A stretch of DNA of 64,000 bases from Vibrio orientalis CIP 102891 = ATCC 33934 (GCF_000176235.1 NZ_ACZV01000002.1:186001-250000), one strand, 5' to 3'; counted from the first letter of the stretch, positions 1 through 8,872 are shown. Notes: generated by a model not told the origin, from the letters alone. Program-made: numbers and translations.

Positions 1-1848
1 TACCGAGATGCCGCTAAGCGCATGGCCTGGCCGATTACCGCCTCTACGGCAACGACATTAGCCGCTTTTGCTCCGCTACTATTCTGGCCTGATGTAACGG
101 GTGAGTTTATGAAGTACTTGCCGTTAACTTTGATAGCGACACTCAGTGCTTCGTTAGCCATGGCGTTATTGCTTGTGCCAGTACTAGGCAGTTTGATTGG
201 CCGACCGCAGAATGTAACTAAAGTGCAACGCGAGAAGATGGTCGCTTTACACGATGGTGATTTTTCTCAAGCGACTGGGCTAACCAAACTCTATTTCCAT
301 ACCTTAGATATTGCGATTAAGCATCCGCTAAAAATCCTGTTTAGTGCAATTTTACTCGCCATTGCAGTAGGCTTCACCTATGCCAAAGCGGGGCTTGGCG
401 CGGAGTTTTTCCCTGAAGTCGATCCGCCATTCTTTACTGTTAAAGTTCGCTCGTATGGTGATTTATCTCTGGATGAGAAAGATGTGATCATGCGTGACAT
501 TGAAGCGGTAATGCTGGGTCATGACGAATTTGAAAGTGTTTATACGCGAACCGGTGGGGATGATGAAATCGGTCAGATTCAGATTACGCCAGTTGACTGG
601 CAGTATCGACGTCAGGTGAAAACCATTATTGAGGAGCTTAAACAGCAAACGGATCACTATGCTGGGGTTGAGGTTGAATACAAATTCCCAGATGCAGGTC
701 CTCCAGTGGCTCACGACTTGGTGATTGAAATGTCAGCTCGGATCCCTAGTGAGTTAGATGACGCAGCCAAGTTAGTCAGGCAGTGGGCGGATAACCACCC
801 GGCGTTTACTAATATTAGTGATACTTCAAGTAAAGAAGGCATTGACTGGCAGATTGATATTCGCCGTGACGATGCTTCTCGTTTTGCTGCCGACGCAACC
901 TTAGTCGGAAATACGGTTCAGTTTGTGACCAACGGTCTTAAAATTGGTGATTACCTACCGGATGATGCAAACGAAGAAGTGGATATTTTAGTTCGCTACC
1001 CAGAAGAGAAGCGCGATATTGGTCGCTTTGATCAGTTACGGGTAAAAACTCCCGCAGGACTGGTGCCGATCACCAATTTTGCCAGCATTGTCCCTGAGCA
1101 TAAGCAAGACACGATCCGCCGTATTGATGGTCATCGCGTGATCAACATTATGGCTGATATGAAAGAGGGCTATAACCTCGCACTCGAATTACCCAAGATT
1201 ACCCAAGCTGTTGCCGAGCTTAATTTGCCTTCCGGAGTTGAGTTTAAGATCCGTGGTCAAAATGAGGAACAAGAAAACTCGTCAGCCTTCTTACAGAATG
1301 CATTTATGGTCGCGCTTGTGGTGATGGCGCTAATTTTAATTACTCAATTTAATAGTTTCTATCAGGCGTTCTTAATTCTAAGTGCAGTGTTGTTTTCAAC
1401 CGTCGGTGTATTTGTTGGCTTGCTGGTCTTTCAAAAGCCGTTTGGCATCATTATGTCGGGTATCGGTGTCATTGCCTTAGCGGGCATAGTGGTAAACAAC
1501 AACATCGTTTTAATTGATACCTACAATCAGTTGCTCAAACGTGGACTGGATAAACGTGAGGCGATATTACGAACTGGAGTCCAGCGTCTACGCCCAGTTT
1601 TACTAACGACCGTGACGACGATTCTTGGCTTGCTACCTATGGTGCTAGAGATGAATATCGACTTGATTAACCAGAAGATTGAATTTGGTGCTCCAAGTAC
1701 TCAGTGGTGGTCACAGTTGGCTACTGCGGTTGCTGGTGGACTGGCGTTTGCCACCGTTCTGACGTTAGTGCTGACGCCGTGTTTGTTGATGCTAGGTAAG
1801 CAACACAAGGTCGAAGAACAAGCTAATACAGTGATAGAGGCCGATTAA
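1..1848 (+). CDS. RND-family efflux pump, inner-membrane permease (5' end outside window)
   Basis: The reading frame is open from base 1, so the gene starts upstream; 615 residues, about 60% of a usual 1,020-1,040-residue permease, are visible. RND permeases of the AcrB type export drugs, detergents or bile salts using the proton gradient, together with a periplasmic adaptor and a TolC channel. The visible part holds the end of the first membrane half, a periplasmic porter domain beginning near GAEFFPEVDPPFF, then the second membrane half with GIVVNNNIVLIDTYNQ, a variant of the family GxxVxNAIVLID signature, and a final membrane segment before a short polar tail. The substrate cannot be told from this part. 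A bidirectional terminator follows. Confidence 0.9.
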   Translation, partial: YRDAAKRMAWPITASTATTLAAFAPLLFWPDVTGEFMKYLPLTLIATLSASLAMALLLVPVLGSLIGRPQNVTKVQREKMVALHDGDFSQATGLTKLYFHTLDIAIKHPLKILFSAILLAIAVGFTYAKAGLGAEFFPEVDPPFFTVKVRSYGDLSLDEKDVIMRDIEAVMLGHDEFESVYTRTGGDDEIGQIQITPVDWQYRRQVKTIIEELKQQTDHYAGVEVEYKFPDAGPPVAHDLVIEMSARIPSELDDAAKLVRQWADNHPAFTNISDTSSKEGIDWQIDIRRDDASRFAADATLVGNTVQFVTNGLKIGDYLPDDANEEVDILVRYPEEKRDIGRFDQLRVKTPAGLVPITNFASIVPEHKQDTIRRIDGHRVINIMADMKEGYNLALELPKITQAVAELNLPSGVEFKIRGQNEEQENSSAFLQNAFMVALVVMALILITQFNSFYQAFLILSAVLFSTVGVFVGLLVFQKPFGIIMSGIGVIALAGIVVNNNIVLIDTYNQLLKRGLDKREAILRTGVQRLRPVLLTTVTTILGLLPMVLEMNIDLINQKIEFGAPSTQWWSQLATAVAGGLAFATVLTLVLTPCLLMLGKQHKVEEQANTVIEAD

Positions 1849-1861
1849 CCTCAGTGAGCAA

Positions 1862-1896
1862 AATAAAAAGACCCGCATGAGGCGGGTCTTTTTTAT
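1862..1896. terminator. Bidirectional intrinsic terminator (RND gene / M23 gene)
   Basis: Stem AGACCCGC (1869-1876) and GCGGGTCT (1882-1889) with a 5-base loop, a T run on the right and an A run on the left. It lies between two convergent genes and can serve both. Confidence 0.85.
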
Positions 1897-1902
1897 AGTG
1901 GT

Positions 1903-3189
1903 TTATGGTGTGGCGAGTAGCTCACCATATCGCTCTAGTTTATCCAATCTTATCTTCGCATTAGCAATAAAGGTCGCTTTGGTTTTGCCAGTTAAAGACT
2001 TAGATTGCGGCAACTTAACCGTTCTGGCGTTTTTATGTACCCCATTAACTAAGAATTCATAGTGAAGGTGAGGACCTGTCACACGACCTGTGCCGCCCAG
2101 AGTACCAATAGTCTGTCCCTGCTTAACGCGTTGACCTGTTTTGACCATGCGCTTAGTCAGGTGTAAGTATTTGGTAATGTAAGTATTACTGTGCTTGATA
2201 AATACGTAGTTACCGTTGAACTGGTTGTAGCTAGACTTCTGGACAATACCATCGCCAGCAGCCCAAATCGGTGTACCTACTGGAGCCGCGTAGTCTGTGC
2301 CGCGGTGTGCTCGGACTTTACCCGTCACTGGATGTCGGCGAGTTGGGTTAAAGTTTGATGTTACACGGCGGAAATCAAGTGGTGAACGCAAAAAGGCCTT
2401 CTTCATCGCGCGGCCGTTTTCATCATAGTAATTACCGCTCTTATCATCACGGATGGCAGTAAAGGTATCGCCTTGGTTGGTAAAGATCGCAGCAATGATT
2501 TTACCTCGGCCAACCACTTCGCCTTCGACCACTTTTTCTTGATAAAGGATTCTAAAGTTATCGCCATTACGAATGTCTAATGCAAAGTCGATATCCCAGC
2601 CAAAAATCCCAGCCAGCTCCATAATTTGATTGGCTGTCAAACCAGCATTAGTGCCCGCATTCCAGAAGTTAGAAGTAATTTTGGCTTCGGCGTAGTTGTA
2701 TTGAAAATGGACGTCTTTTTTATCGATGGTGGAGGTGTAGCCATTATCGGACTTAGTCACTAAAAATGCTTCATAAGGACTAAGTTGACGTTTAATTTGA
2801 ATGAGTTGATTGTCTGCATCAAAACCAAACTGAAAAGAGTCACCAGGTCTTACTCGCGTTAACTGACGTTCTATGTCTTTGTTGGTGGAAGTGAGCTCAT
2901 ACAGCAAGCGAGAAGATAGCCCAGCACGTTGAAATAGCAATGCCATACTATCACCGGAACCTATGGTGTGTTTTTCCCAACGTAGCACAGCAAGTGTAGG
3001 TGCAGTGGATTGCTCCGCGAATATACCCTGATCAATTTTGATAGGGTAAGCCTTGCCGATTTGATAATTGCTTTCCTCCTCTCGAAGATCTTTCGGTGCA
3101 GGAAGAAACAGCGCGACTACAATTATGGCGCTAAAAAAAGCGATGAGAGCTCGGTGAATCCATGGAAGTCGAGCGAAAAGCGACAACAT
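1903..3189 (-). CDS. shyC: Periplasmic M23 peptidoglycan DD-endopeptidase (ShyC-like)
   Basis: Cleaves D-Ala-mDAP cross-links in murein to allow wall expansion. 428 residues: one N-terminal membrane anchor (about 12-30), an OapA/LysM-like segment (about 70-120), and a C-terminal LytM/M23 domain. All zinc ligands are visible: H295 and D299 (HRGTD) and H374/H376 (GPHLHYE), so it should be an active enzyme rather than an EnvC/NlpD-type activator. It is divergent from tyrS, as is V. cholerae VC0630, which I recall being named ShyC; the symbol rests on that synteny and on the membrane anchor. Its exact paralogue status within the ShyA/B/C group is inferred. Confidence 0.8.
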   Translation of the reverse strand: MLSLFARLPWIHRALIAFFSAIIVVALFLPAPKDLREEESNYQIGKAYPIKIDQGIFAEQSTAPTLAVLRWEKHTIGSGDSMALLFQRAGLSSRLLYELTSTNKDIERQLTRVRPGDSFQFGFDADNQLIQIKRQLSPYEAFLVTKSDNGYTSTIDKKDVHFQYNYAEAKITSNFWNAGTNAGLTANQIMELAGIFGWDIDFALDIRNGDNFRILYQEKVVEGEVVGRGKIIAAIFTNQGDTFTAIRDDKSGNYYDENGRAMKKAFLRSPLDFRRVTSNFNPTRRHPVTGKVRAHRGTDYAAPVGTPIWAAGDGIVQKSSYNQFNGNYVFIKHSNTYITKYLHLTKRMVKTGQRVKQGQTIGTLGGTGRVTGPHLHYEFLVNGVHKNARTVKLPQSKSLTGKTKATFIANAKIRLDKLERYGELLATP

Positions 3190-3318
3190 CTTATGTCCGT
3201 TCTAAAAAATTCAATAAAAAAGCTAAGCTGTTTAGTCTAACTGGTTTCAAAAAGCATCGCTATTCAAGTAAGATGGCAAACTAACAAATTTTTGCCAAAT
3301 CTGTGGGAGTGAACAAGA

Positions 3319-4506
3319 ATGGCGAGCATTGAAGCTGCACTAGCCGAGATTAAGCGCGGTGTTGACGAATTAATTCCAGAAGAAGAACTGATTGCTAAAT
3401 TGAAAGAGGGTCGTCCTCTTCGCATCAAATTAGGTGCTGATCCAACTGCCCCTGATATTCACCTAGGTCATACAGTTATTTTGAACAAGCTACGTGCTTT
3501 TCAAGAGCTAGGTCATGATGTGACGTTCCTAATCGGTGACTTTACTGGCATGGTTGGTGATCCAACTGGTAAGAACACGACTCGTCCACCACTGACTCGT
3601 GAAGACGTTCTGCGTAACGCTGAAACGTATAAAGAGCAGGTGTTCAAGATTCTTGATCCAGCAAAGACTAAGATTCAATTTAACTCTGAGTGGCTATCTG
3701 AACTTGGTGCTGAAGGCATGATTCGCCTTGCTGCTAACCAGACGGTTGCTCGTATGCTTGAGCGTGATGACTTTAAAAAGCGTTACACTGGCGGCCAGCC
3801 AATTGCTATCCACGAGTTTATGTATCCACTCCTACAAGGTTATGACTCAGTAGCAATGGAAACGGACGTTGAGCTTGGCGGTACTGACCAGAAGTTCAAC
3901 CTACTGATGGGTCGTGAGTTGCAAAAAGCGCATGGTCAAAAACCTCAGGTAGTTTTGACAATGCCACTTCTTGTTGGCCTTGATGGCGAGAAGAAGATGT
4001 CAAAGTCTGCGCACAACTACATTGGTGTGAGCGAAGCACCGAGCGAAATGTTCGGTAAGATTATGTCTATTTCAGACGATCTTATGTGGAGCTACTACGA
4101 GCTGCTTTCTTTCCGTCCTCTTGAAGAGATCGCTGAGCTTAAAGCCGGTGTTGAAGCGGGTAAAAACCCACGTGATGTGAAAGTTGCCCTAGCAAAAGAG
4201 ATCATCGCACGTTTCCACACTGAAGCGGACGCTGATGCTGCAGAGCAAGAGTTTGTAAACCGTTTTGCTAAGAACCAAATCCCTGACGAAATGCCAGAGT
4301 TTGATTTCGATGCAGGTCTTCCAGTGAGCAATATCCTTAAGGAAGCAGGCCTATGTGCGTCTACTTCAGAAGCGATGCGCATGGTTAAGCAGGGCGCTGC
4401 AAAGATTGATGGTGAGAAGGTTGCAGATTCTAAATTTGCACCAGATGCGGGTACCTACGTATTCCAAGTTGGTAAGCGTAAGTTTGCTCGTATTACTATC
4501 AAGTAA
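3319..4506 (+). CDS. tyrS: Tyrosyl-tRNA synthetase
   Basis: Charges tRNA-Tyr with tyrosine. 395 residues, class I synthetase: the HIGH-type motif is HLGH (48-51), KMSKS is at 226-230, and an S4 RNA-binding domain forms the C-terminus (about 335-395). The ATG start has upstream GGGAGTG as ribosome-binding site. This shorter form with an HLGH motif resembles the TyrRS type common in Vibrio rather than the 424-residue E. coli TyrS. It is transcribed alone and followed by a strong terminator. Confidence 0.96.
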   Translation: MASIEAALAEIKRGVDELIPEEELIAKLKEGRPLRIKLGADPTAPDIHLGHTVILNKLRAFQELGHDVTFLIGDFTGMVGDPTGKNTTRPPLTREDVLRNAETYKEQVFKILDPAKTKIQFNSEWLSELGAEGMIRLAANQTVARMLERDDFKKRYTGGQPIAIHEFMYPLLQGYDSVAMETDVELGGTDQKFNLLMGRELQKAHGQKPQVVLTMPLLVGLDGEKKMSKSAHNYIGVSEAPSEMFGKIMSISDDLMWSYYELLSFRPLEEIAELKAGVEAGKNPRDVKVALAKEIIARFHTEADADAAEQEFVNRFAKNQIPDEMPEFDFDAGLPVSNILKEAGLCASTSEAMRMVKQGAAKIDGEKVADSKFAPDAGTYVFQVGKRKFARITIK

Positions 4507-4540
4507 TCGGTGATGAAGTCATCAAACTGACTGTTATTGA

Positions 4541-4565
4541 AAGCGCCTAATTAGGCGCTTTTTTT
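4541..4565 (+). terminator. tyrS terminator
   Basis: Perfect 20-base palindrome AAGCGCCTAATTAGGCGCTT followed by a T run, 35 bases after the tyrS stop. Confidence 0.9.
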
Positions 4566-4623
4566 ATACGTGCCATTCGACTTATAAGTCGCTCAAATGT
4601 TGTGCTTTTTTTGCCTAAAGTGA

Positions 4624-4652
4624 CTGATTTTTTGTTTTGGTTTTGTTACTAT
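4624..4652 (+). promoter_or_regulatory. Candidate mgtE promoter
   Basis: CTGATT (4624-4629), a 17-base spacer and TACTAT (4647-4652), resembling sigma-70 -35 and -10 boxes. A start near 4659 would put the small hairpin CTGCT/AGCAG (4660-4674) at the very 5' end of the transcript and give a leader of about 285 bases before mgtE. The -35 match is weak. Confidence 0.4.
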
Positions 4653-4691
4653 GCCCGCGCTGCTATTACAGCAGTTTATTCGGAGACTTTT

Positions 4692-4736
4692 ATGAACAAT
4701 ATCGACCATCCTCCTAGTATGAAAGGGGAAAAATAA
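4692..4736 (+). CDS. 14-codon leader peptide upstream of mgtE
   Basis: ORF encoding MNNIDHPPSMKGEK, with a good ribosome-binding site (CGGAGA, 4681-4686) six bases before the ATG. It contains an acidic residue followed by two consecutive proline codons (CCT CCT, 4710-4715), reminiscent of the proline-rich leader peptides MgtL and CorL that couple Mg2+ levels to expression of Mg2+ transporters in enterobacteria. Codons 2-5 (4695-4704) can pair with 4744-4753 just past its stop codon, so translation of the ORF would open that stem. Function is inferred; I know of no named homologue. Confidence 0.55.
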   Translation: MNNIDHPPSMKGEK

Positions 4737-4790
4737 TCCACTTCGGTATTGTTGTCTCACGCCTCTACCTTAGTGGTAGAGCATCTTTTC
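4695..4790 (+). promoter_or_regulatory. Structured mgtE leader: stem spanning the leader ORF, then terminator-like hairpin
   Basis: Stem 1 pairs AACAATATCG (4695-4704) with CGGTATTGTT (4744-4753), ten base pairs with one G-U. Hairpin 2 pairs CTCTACC (4763-4769) with GGTAGAG (4775-4781) and is followed by the T-rich ATCTTTTCTTTC, like a weak intrinsic terminator. A further 150 bases separate it from the mgtE start. I do not see an M-box-like architecture, though a covariance search would be needed to exclude one. Confidence 0.5.
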
Positions 4791-4943
4791 TTTCGATATA
4801 GCATCCTCACGTTTTTCTCCTCTAAATTCTAGAATCAACACAGTATCCTCACTTGCGTATATAGCAGGTGATGTCGGCTTGTTTTGTTCCGATATATCGC
4901 TGTGTTTGATGGTCGTTACCTATTGCCAATCGGGAGATTCGCC

Positions 4944-5789
4944 ATGACGGTAATGAGCAATACTTACATTGAAAATACACCTCACTTTTCCAACGAAGAG
5001 ATTGGGGCAGCTCGCAATGCATTCTTGCGTTATGAGCAAACTCAACAAGTCCACCTATTAACGGTAATGCCTGTTGAAGAAGCAGTAGCTATACTTCACC
5101 ACTGTTCTATCGGTTATGTGCAGCAGTTGATTTCAGCGTTAGAAGTGGAAGGATATGACAAGTTAGCGCGACATTATGCTCACCAGCTTGGTTTCATCCA
5201 TTCTGAAGTAGAGACACCAAGCAGCTATCTTGATACCTCGGTGATTGAGCATGTTAAGCAGCGCATTGGTTGGATTATTGCTTTAGCGCTGCTAGGGATA
5301 GTATCCGGGCTGATTATTTCCCAGTATGAAGACACCTTGAGTCAGCTTGTGCTTTTGGCTATTTACATGCCAGTGATTGCGGCAGCAGGGGGAAATACCG
5401 GCACTCAGGCGGCGACCTTGGTTATTCGAGCCCTTGCAACTGGGGAGCTACGAAAACGCCAATGGTTAGCGGTATTTTGGAAAGAGAGCCGAGTAGCTTT
5501 GTGTTTGGCATTAGCCATCTCGTTGGTGATTGTTGGCCGCATCTTACTCTTTAGTGATGCCAGTACTACTGGAGGCTTTGACCTTAACCTTATTGCATTA
5601 GCGATTGCGGTGGCGCTGTTTATCCAAGTGACCATGTCGACTACGCTAGGTGGTTTGCTGCCTATTTTAGCCAGAGCATTTAAACTGGACCCAGCGGTTC
5701 TCGTGAGTCCAGTGTTAGCGTCAATTGTTGATATCTCAGGTATGTGGATCTATTTCTCGGTAGTAAATTACTTCTTAGGCATTGCCTGA
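4944..5789 (+). CDS. mgtE: MgtE-family Mg2+ transporter, short form without CBS domains
   Basis: Mg2+ channel/transporter of the inner membrane. The ATG at 4944 is chosen because GGGAG (4932-4936) lies seven bases upstream; an in-frame codon at 4884 has no such site. At 281 residues it is far shorter than the usual ~450: the N-terminus holds a short helical segment, but the two CBS domains that sense Mg2+ in typical MgtE are absent. The membrane domain is complete, with the pore signature GGNTGTQAATLVIRALATGE and about five membrane segments. Its 3' end overlaps the convergent dacB gene by 22 bases. Regulation through the long leader is likely. Confidence 0.85.
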   Translation: MTVMSNTYIENTPHFSNEEIGAARNAFLRYEQTQQVHLLTVMPVEEAVAILHHCSIGYVQQLISALEVEGYDKLARHYAHQLGFIHSEVETPSSYLDTSVIEHVKQRIGWIIALALLGIVSGLIISQYEDTLSQLVLLAIYMPVIAAAGGNTGTQAATLVIRALATGELRKRQWLAVFWKESRVALCLALAISLVIVGRILLFSDASTTGGFDLNLIALAIAVALFIQVTMSTTLGGLLPILARAFKLDPAVLVSPVLASIVDISGMWIYFSVVNYFLGIA

Positions 5790-7204
5790 CTGAAGTTCAC
5801 TACATCTTGATAGAACAGAGTTTCAAACTGAGTAATTGGAGCGACGGTAGGTTTACTGTCGCTTTTTACTTTAGGGGGATGATAGTCAGCGACAAACTGA
5901 ACGAACAGTGTGCTCGGCTTACCTGATTTATCTAAACCAAATCCTGCCATATTTGAACTGCCATACAGAGAACCACTTTTGGCGGTGATCTCACCTTTAA
6001 CCGGCGCTTTACGCATACTGCGGCGGTATTTCAGTGTGCCGTTTGTGCCTGACGTTGGCATTAATGAAATTAGATTTAGCTCGTCATCATGTTGCCAAAT
6101 ATAACGCAATACCGCAGCCATATTTTGACTAGTGAAGCGGTTATTGCGCGATAAGCCAGAGCCATCTGCTAGTGGTGTATGTTCGATATCAATCCCTGTT
6201 TTAGCAAATAAGACCTGTTTAATTGCTTGTGTACCATTACCAAAGCTGCCTGGTTGGATATAAAACTTAGCGCCAATGGTTTTGGTTAGGTTATCGGCAA
6301 TTAAGTTATCGGATTTACGTAACATCACTTCGAGTAGCTCTGGGAGCGCTTTTGAGCTGTGAATCGCTAACTGCTTGCCTGATTGATTGGCAGAGCCGAC
6401 TTTAATACTGCCCTTGAGATCAATATTCAGTTGAGAAAGCAGTGTATGAACAACGCGCTGGGTATAGAGAGAAGGATCTTGCACGGCAAACTTCAGTGGT
6501 AATGGCTTACTGCGTTGCTGTAGACATCCTTTCAGTTGATAGTGATTGTCCGGAGAGGTGAGTAACTCTAAATCACACTGCAGGCTCTCTTGCTCATTTT
6601 TAGAGACAGTGGCAGCTTGCGTCGTGACATAAATAGGTTGATGCTCCGGTACGTAAACGCGGGTTTTGCCATCATCCTGAGTATAAATCGACGCTTGTAC
6701 GCAGTTATCATCGAGCGTAATGGCACTCGCAGGTGCGCTATAACAGACGCCAAGGATATCCCACGGCCAACCGACTGCACGGTCATAGCCAGTAAACGCG
6801 CTATTGTCTAACCACAAATCGCCTTTGATTGTCTTTACGCCACCATCGCGCATTGTGGTGAGTAATTGCTTGAGATCTTTGGTGGTTAAGGTTGGATCGC
6901 CACTAAAGCGAATAACGATGTCATTGCCTGATTTGTCGATACTGGTTTGATAGTGGAACTCATCGCCAAGCTCTAATTTTGCAGCTAAAGCGGTAACGAT
7001 TTTTAGGGTGCTGGCTGGTGGAAAAAGCTGACTCTGATTGTCGGTCGCGACATAGCTTTGATTGTTCGAGAGTCCTTGCACTTTAAGCGCTGCGCGACTG
7101 CCTTGAGGCAATTCGTTGAGTGGAGAATACGAAGACGCTACGGCTAAGGTAGGTAGAATAACCGTCAAGAGGGCGAGAGAGAGTTGCTGTAAGGAGTATC
7201 GCAT
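5768..7204 (-). CDS. dacB: D-alanyl-D-alanine carboxypeptidase/endopeptidase (PBP4)
   Basis: Periplasmic class C penicillin-binding protein that trims stem peptides and cuts cross-links. 478 residues with a signal peptide ending near VAS (about 24). The serine motif STLK (FPPASTLKIV), the SDN motif (RKSDNLIADN) and the KTG-type motif KSG (TAKSGSLYG) are all present, with the long insert domain typical of PBP4 between the first two. The gene is convergent with mgtE and carries the mgtE terminator hairpin inside its 3' coding end. Confidence 0.93.
   Translation of the reverse strand: MRYSLQQLSLALLTVILPTLAVASSYSPLNELPQGSRAALKVQGLSNNQSYVATDNQSQLFPPASTLKIVTALAAKLELGDEFHYQTSIDKSGNDIVIRFSGDPTLTTKDLKQLLTTMRDGGVKTIKGDLWLDNSAFTGYDRAVGWPWDILGVCYSAPASAITLDDNCVQASIYTQDDGKTRVYVPEHQPIYVTTQAATVSKNEQESLQCDLELLTSPDNHYQLKGCLQQRSKPLPLKFAVQDPSLYTQRVVHTLLSQLNIDLKGSIKVGSANQSGKQLAIHSSKALPELLEVMLRKSDNLIADNLTKTIGAKFYIQPGSFGNGTQAIKQVLFAKTGIDIEHTPLADGSGLSRNNRFTSQNMAAVLRYIWQHDDELNLISLMPTSGTNGTLKYRRSMRKAPVKGEITAKSGSLYGSSNMAGFGLDKSGKPSTLFVQFVADYHPPKVKSDSKPTVAPITQFETLFYQDVVNFSQAMPKK
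5840..5868 (+). terminator. mgtE terminator embedded in the dacB coding sequence
   Basis: AGCGACGGT (5840-5848) pairs with ACTGTCGCT (5855-5863), nine base pairs with one G-U, loop of six, followed by TTTTTA. It lies 50 bases past the mgtE stop but within dacB, where it encodes a Lys-Ser-Asp-Ser-Lys-Pro-Thr-Val stretch on the other strand. Confidence 0.65.
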
Positions 7205-7250
7205 AGTTAAAGAGCCACGATTGAGTCGAGAAAGTTCAGTATAGCGAGTA

Positions 7251-7278
7251 AAAAAAACGCCCGCTATAGAGCGGGCGT
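7251..7278 (-). terminator. ompU terminator
   Basis: GC-rich stem (7257-7264 with 7271-7278) whose minus-strand reading runs into eight T residues, 28 bases past the ompU stop. Confidence 0.9.
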
Positions 7279-7305
7279 CTTAGATTCATGACATTAAGCC
7301 ATAAA

Positions 7306-8337
7306 TTAGAAGTCGTAGCGTAGACCGATAGCTAGCTCGTCTTCAGCGTCTGCTTTAGATGCTGTGCCGTTGCCTGCACCAAGTTGACCCATCGCGTCGC
7401 CTTCACCGATTAGGTTGAAGTTGTACGAGATGTAAGTACGGAAGTTAGGCTTGAAGTAGTAAGTCGCATCGATTGCAACGTTGTCTGCTGATGTTTCGCC
7501 ATCAGTTTCAGCGTTGTTGTATGTTGCTGTGAATACTGTCTTCTCTAGCGTGTACGCAGTTGCGAATTCGTAACCAGTGTAGTCGCCGTTGTCTTTCGCT
7601 TTTTCACCGTCTGTGAATACACCAGCGAAATATAGGTCGCTAATACGGTAAGATGCTGCAAGCATGTATTCGTTTTGCTCGTCTTGATCAGCGTAACCAC
7701 CACCAAGTTTAAGGCCAGTGTCACCTAGAGCGTAGATTGCAGATAGAGAGTAGCCATCTTGCTTGTTATCAGTGTAACCGCCAGTAACTACGTTGTCTTC
7801 ACGGTCAGCAAAGCGGTAGCTTGCTTTTAGACCTAGGTCAGCAAATTGGCCTTTGTAAGAAATCATGTTGTCTGTACGGTCAGCAACAGAAATTTTGTCT
7901 GCAGCAGAGTTGCCGTGGTAAGACATGATATCGGTAAAGTCAGTGATAACGCCTAGTGCGCCGTCGTTTTTACCGTAAGTTACTTCGCCGAAGTCACCGC
8001 CGATACCAGCGTAAGTGTAACGGTGGTCAATGTCATTCTGGCTAGTTGCAGAGTTGTCATTTGCGTTGTATTCAGCTTCGTAGAAACCAACACCGTATAG
8101 GCCGTCAGTGATTTGAGTCTTACCTAGGAAGTTTAGACGTACACGAGTGTTGTCTTGTGCTTTGCCATCTTTAAGAGATAGACGAGCTTCAGCACGACCA
8201 CCGATCTCTAGAGAGTTGCCGTTTGAGCTGTATACTGAAGTACCTTCGATACCGCCAGCTTGCTTACCATCTGCCGCGTGTGCGCCAGTTGCCACTGCTG
8301 CAGCTGAAACTGCTAGAGCAATCAGAGTTTTGTTCAT
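7306..8337 (-). CDS. ompU: Outer-membrane general porin OmpU
   Basis: Trimeric 16-strand beta-barrel porin for small hydrophilic solutes; in V. cholerae it is ToxR-activated and confers bile resistance. 343 residues with a signal peptide cleaved after AHA (about 21), alternating hydrophobic/polar beta-strand pattern, acidic composition, and the C-terminal aromatic signature ending ...LRYDF needed for barrel assembly. GGAC upstream of the ATG acts as ribosome-binding site. Codon use is strongly biased, as expected for a very abundant protein. The position between dacB and greA matches V. cholerae VC0633. Confidence 0.93.
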   Translation of the reverse strand: MNKTLIALAVSAAAVATGAHAADGKQAGGIEGTSVYSSNGNSLEIGGRAEARLSLKDGKAQDNTRVRLNFLGKTQITDGLYGVGFYEAEYNANDNSATSQNDIDHRYTYAGIGGDFGEVTYGKNDGALGVITDFTDIMSYHGNSAADKISVADRTDNMISYKGQFADLGLKASYRFADREDNVVTGGYTDNKQDGYSLSAIYALGDTGLKLGGGYADQDEQNEYMLAASYRISDLYFAGVFTDGEKAKDNGDYTGYEFATAYTLEKTVFTATYNNAETDGETSADNVAIDATYYFKPNFRTYISYNFNLIGEGDAMGQLGAGNGTASKADAEDELAIGLRYDF

Positions 8338-8805
8338 CTTATTAGTCCTAATTTACTGTCCATAAATAGTTGTTTTTGCGAGTGATAACTCACGTGGGGG
8401 TTATCCTCTACTTATTACACTCGTGAATCAATGTTCATATGTGAGACTTATGTCAAAATTATGAAGCATCCATGATTCTCGATGAGCAATCGCTGCACAA
8501 TGTTTTAACGCTAAAGTTCCACGGTGGGGTAGTAAAACGATATAAAAGGCGATTATGAACACTGTTTTATTTGTGGTAAAAAAATATCAAGTTATTGTTT
8601 TTTAAGTGTTTGATGGGTTTTCTAATTAAATTCGGATTAGAAATAGTTTTAGTTTTTTTTATTCAATGATGCTTGAGTGAGAGTTTTTTGAAGTTTTTTA
8701 CAGTGCTGGTTAATTTGGCACCGATCTCACTTTTGGGGCCGTGGTTGATTTAAGGTGATTTAGTTGCCAAGTTTGTTTACACTAGAAGAAATTGTTAGTT
8801 AACAC
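8338..8805. promoter_or_regulatory. Divergent ompU/greA intergenic region
   Basis: About 470 AT-rich bases. On the minus strand a consensus-like TTGACA (8451-8456) lies 115 bases before the ompU ATG, but no good -10 follows at 16-18 bases, which would fit a promoter needing an activator such as ToxR. T-rich tracts around 8620-8700 could be ToxR or H-NS targets. No gene is seen here. Confidence 0.35.
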
Positions 8806-8842
8806 ACTACCTAGTCCATTGGATTAGGTAGTTTTGTTTTGT
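8806..8842 (+). terminator. Intrinsic terminator in the greA 5' leader
   Basis: ACTACCTAGTCC (8806-8817) pairs with GGATTAGGTAGT (8821-8832): twelve base pairs, one of them G-U, with a 3-base loop, then TTTTGTTTTG. The hairpin ends 40 bases before the greA ATG and so must lie in the greA leader or end an upstream short transcript. Confidence 0.75.
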
Positions 8843-8872
8843 CCAAAGAGTGCTTTGGCAAAGAGGTACATA

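Noticed and set aside
1877..2062. Plus-strand ORF over the 3' end of the M23 gene
   Set aside because: It starts inside the bidirectional terminator and is antisense to a well-supported gene.
4653..4943. An M-box or other known Mg2+ riboswitch in front of mgtE
   Set aside because: I could not find the multi-helix M-box arrangement, and the leader instead has a short ORF with nested hairpins. A covariance search could still change this.
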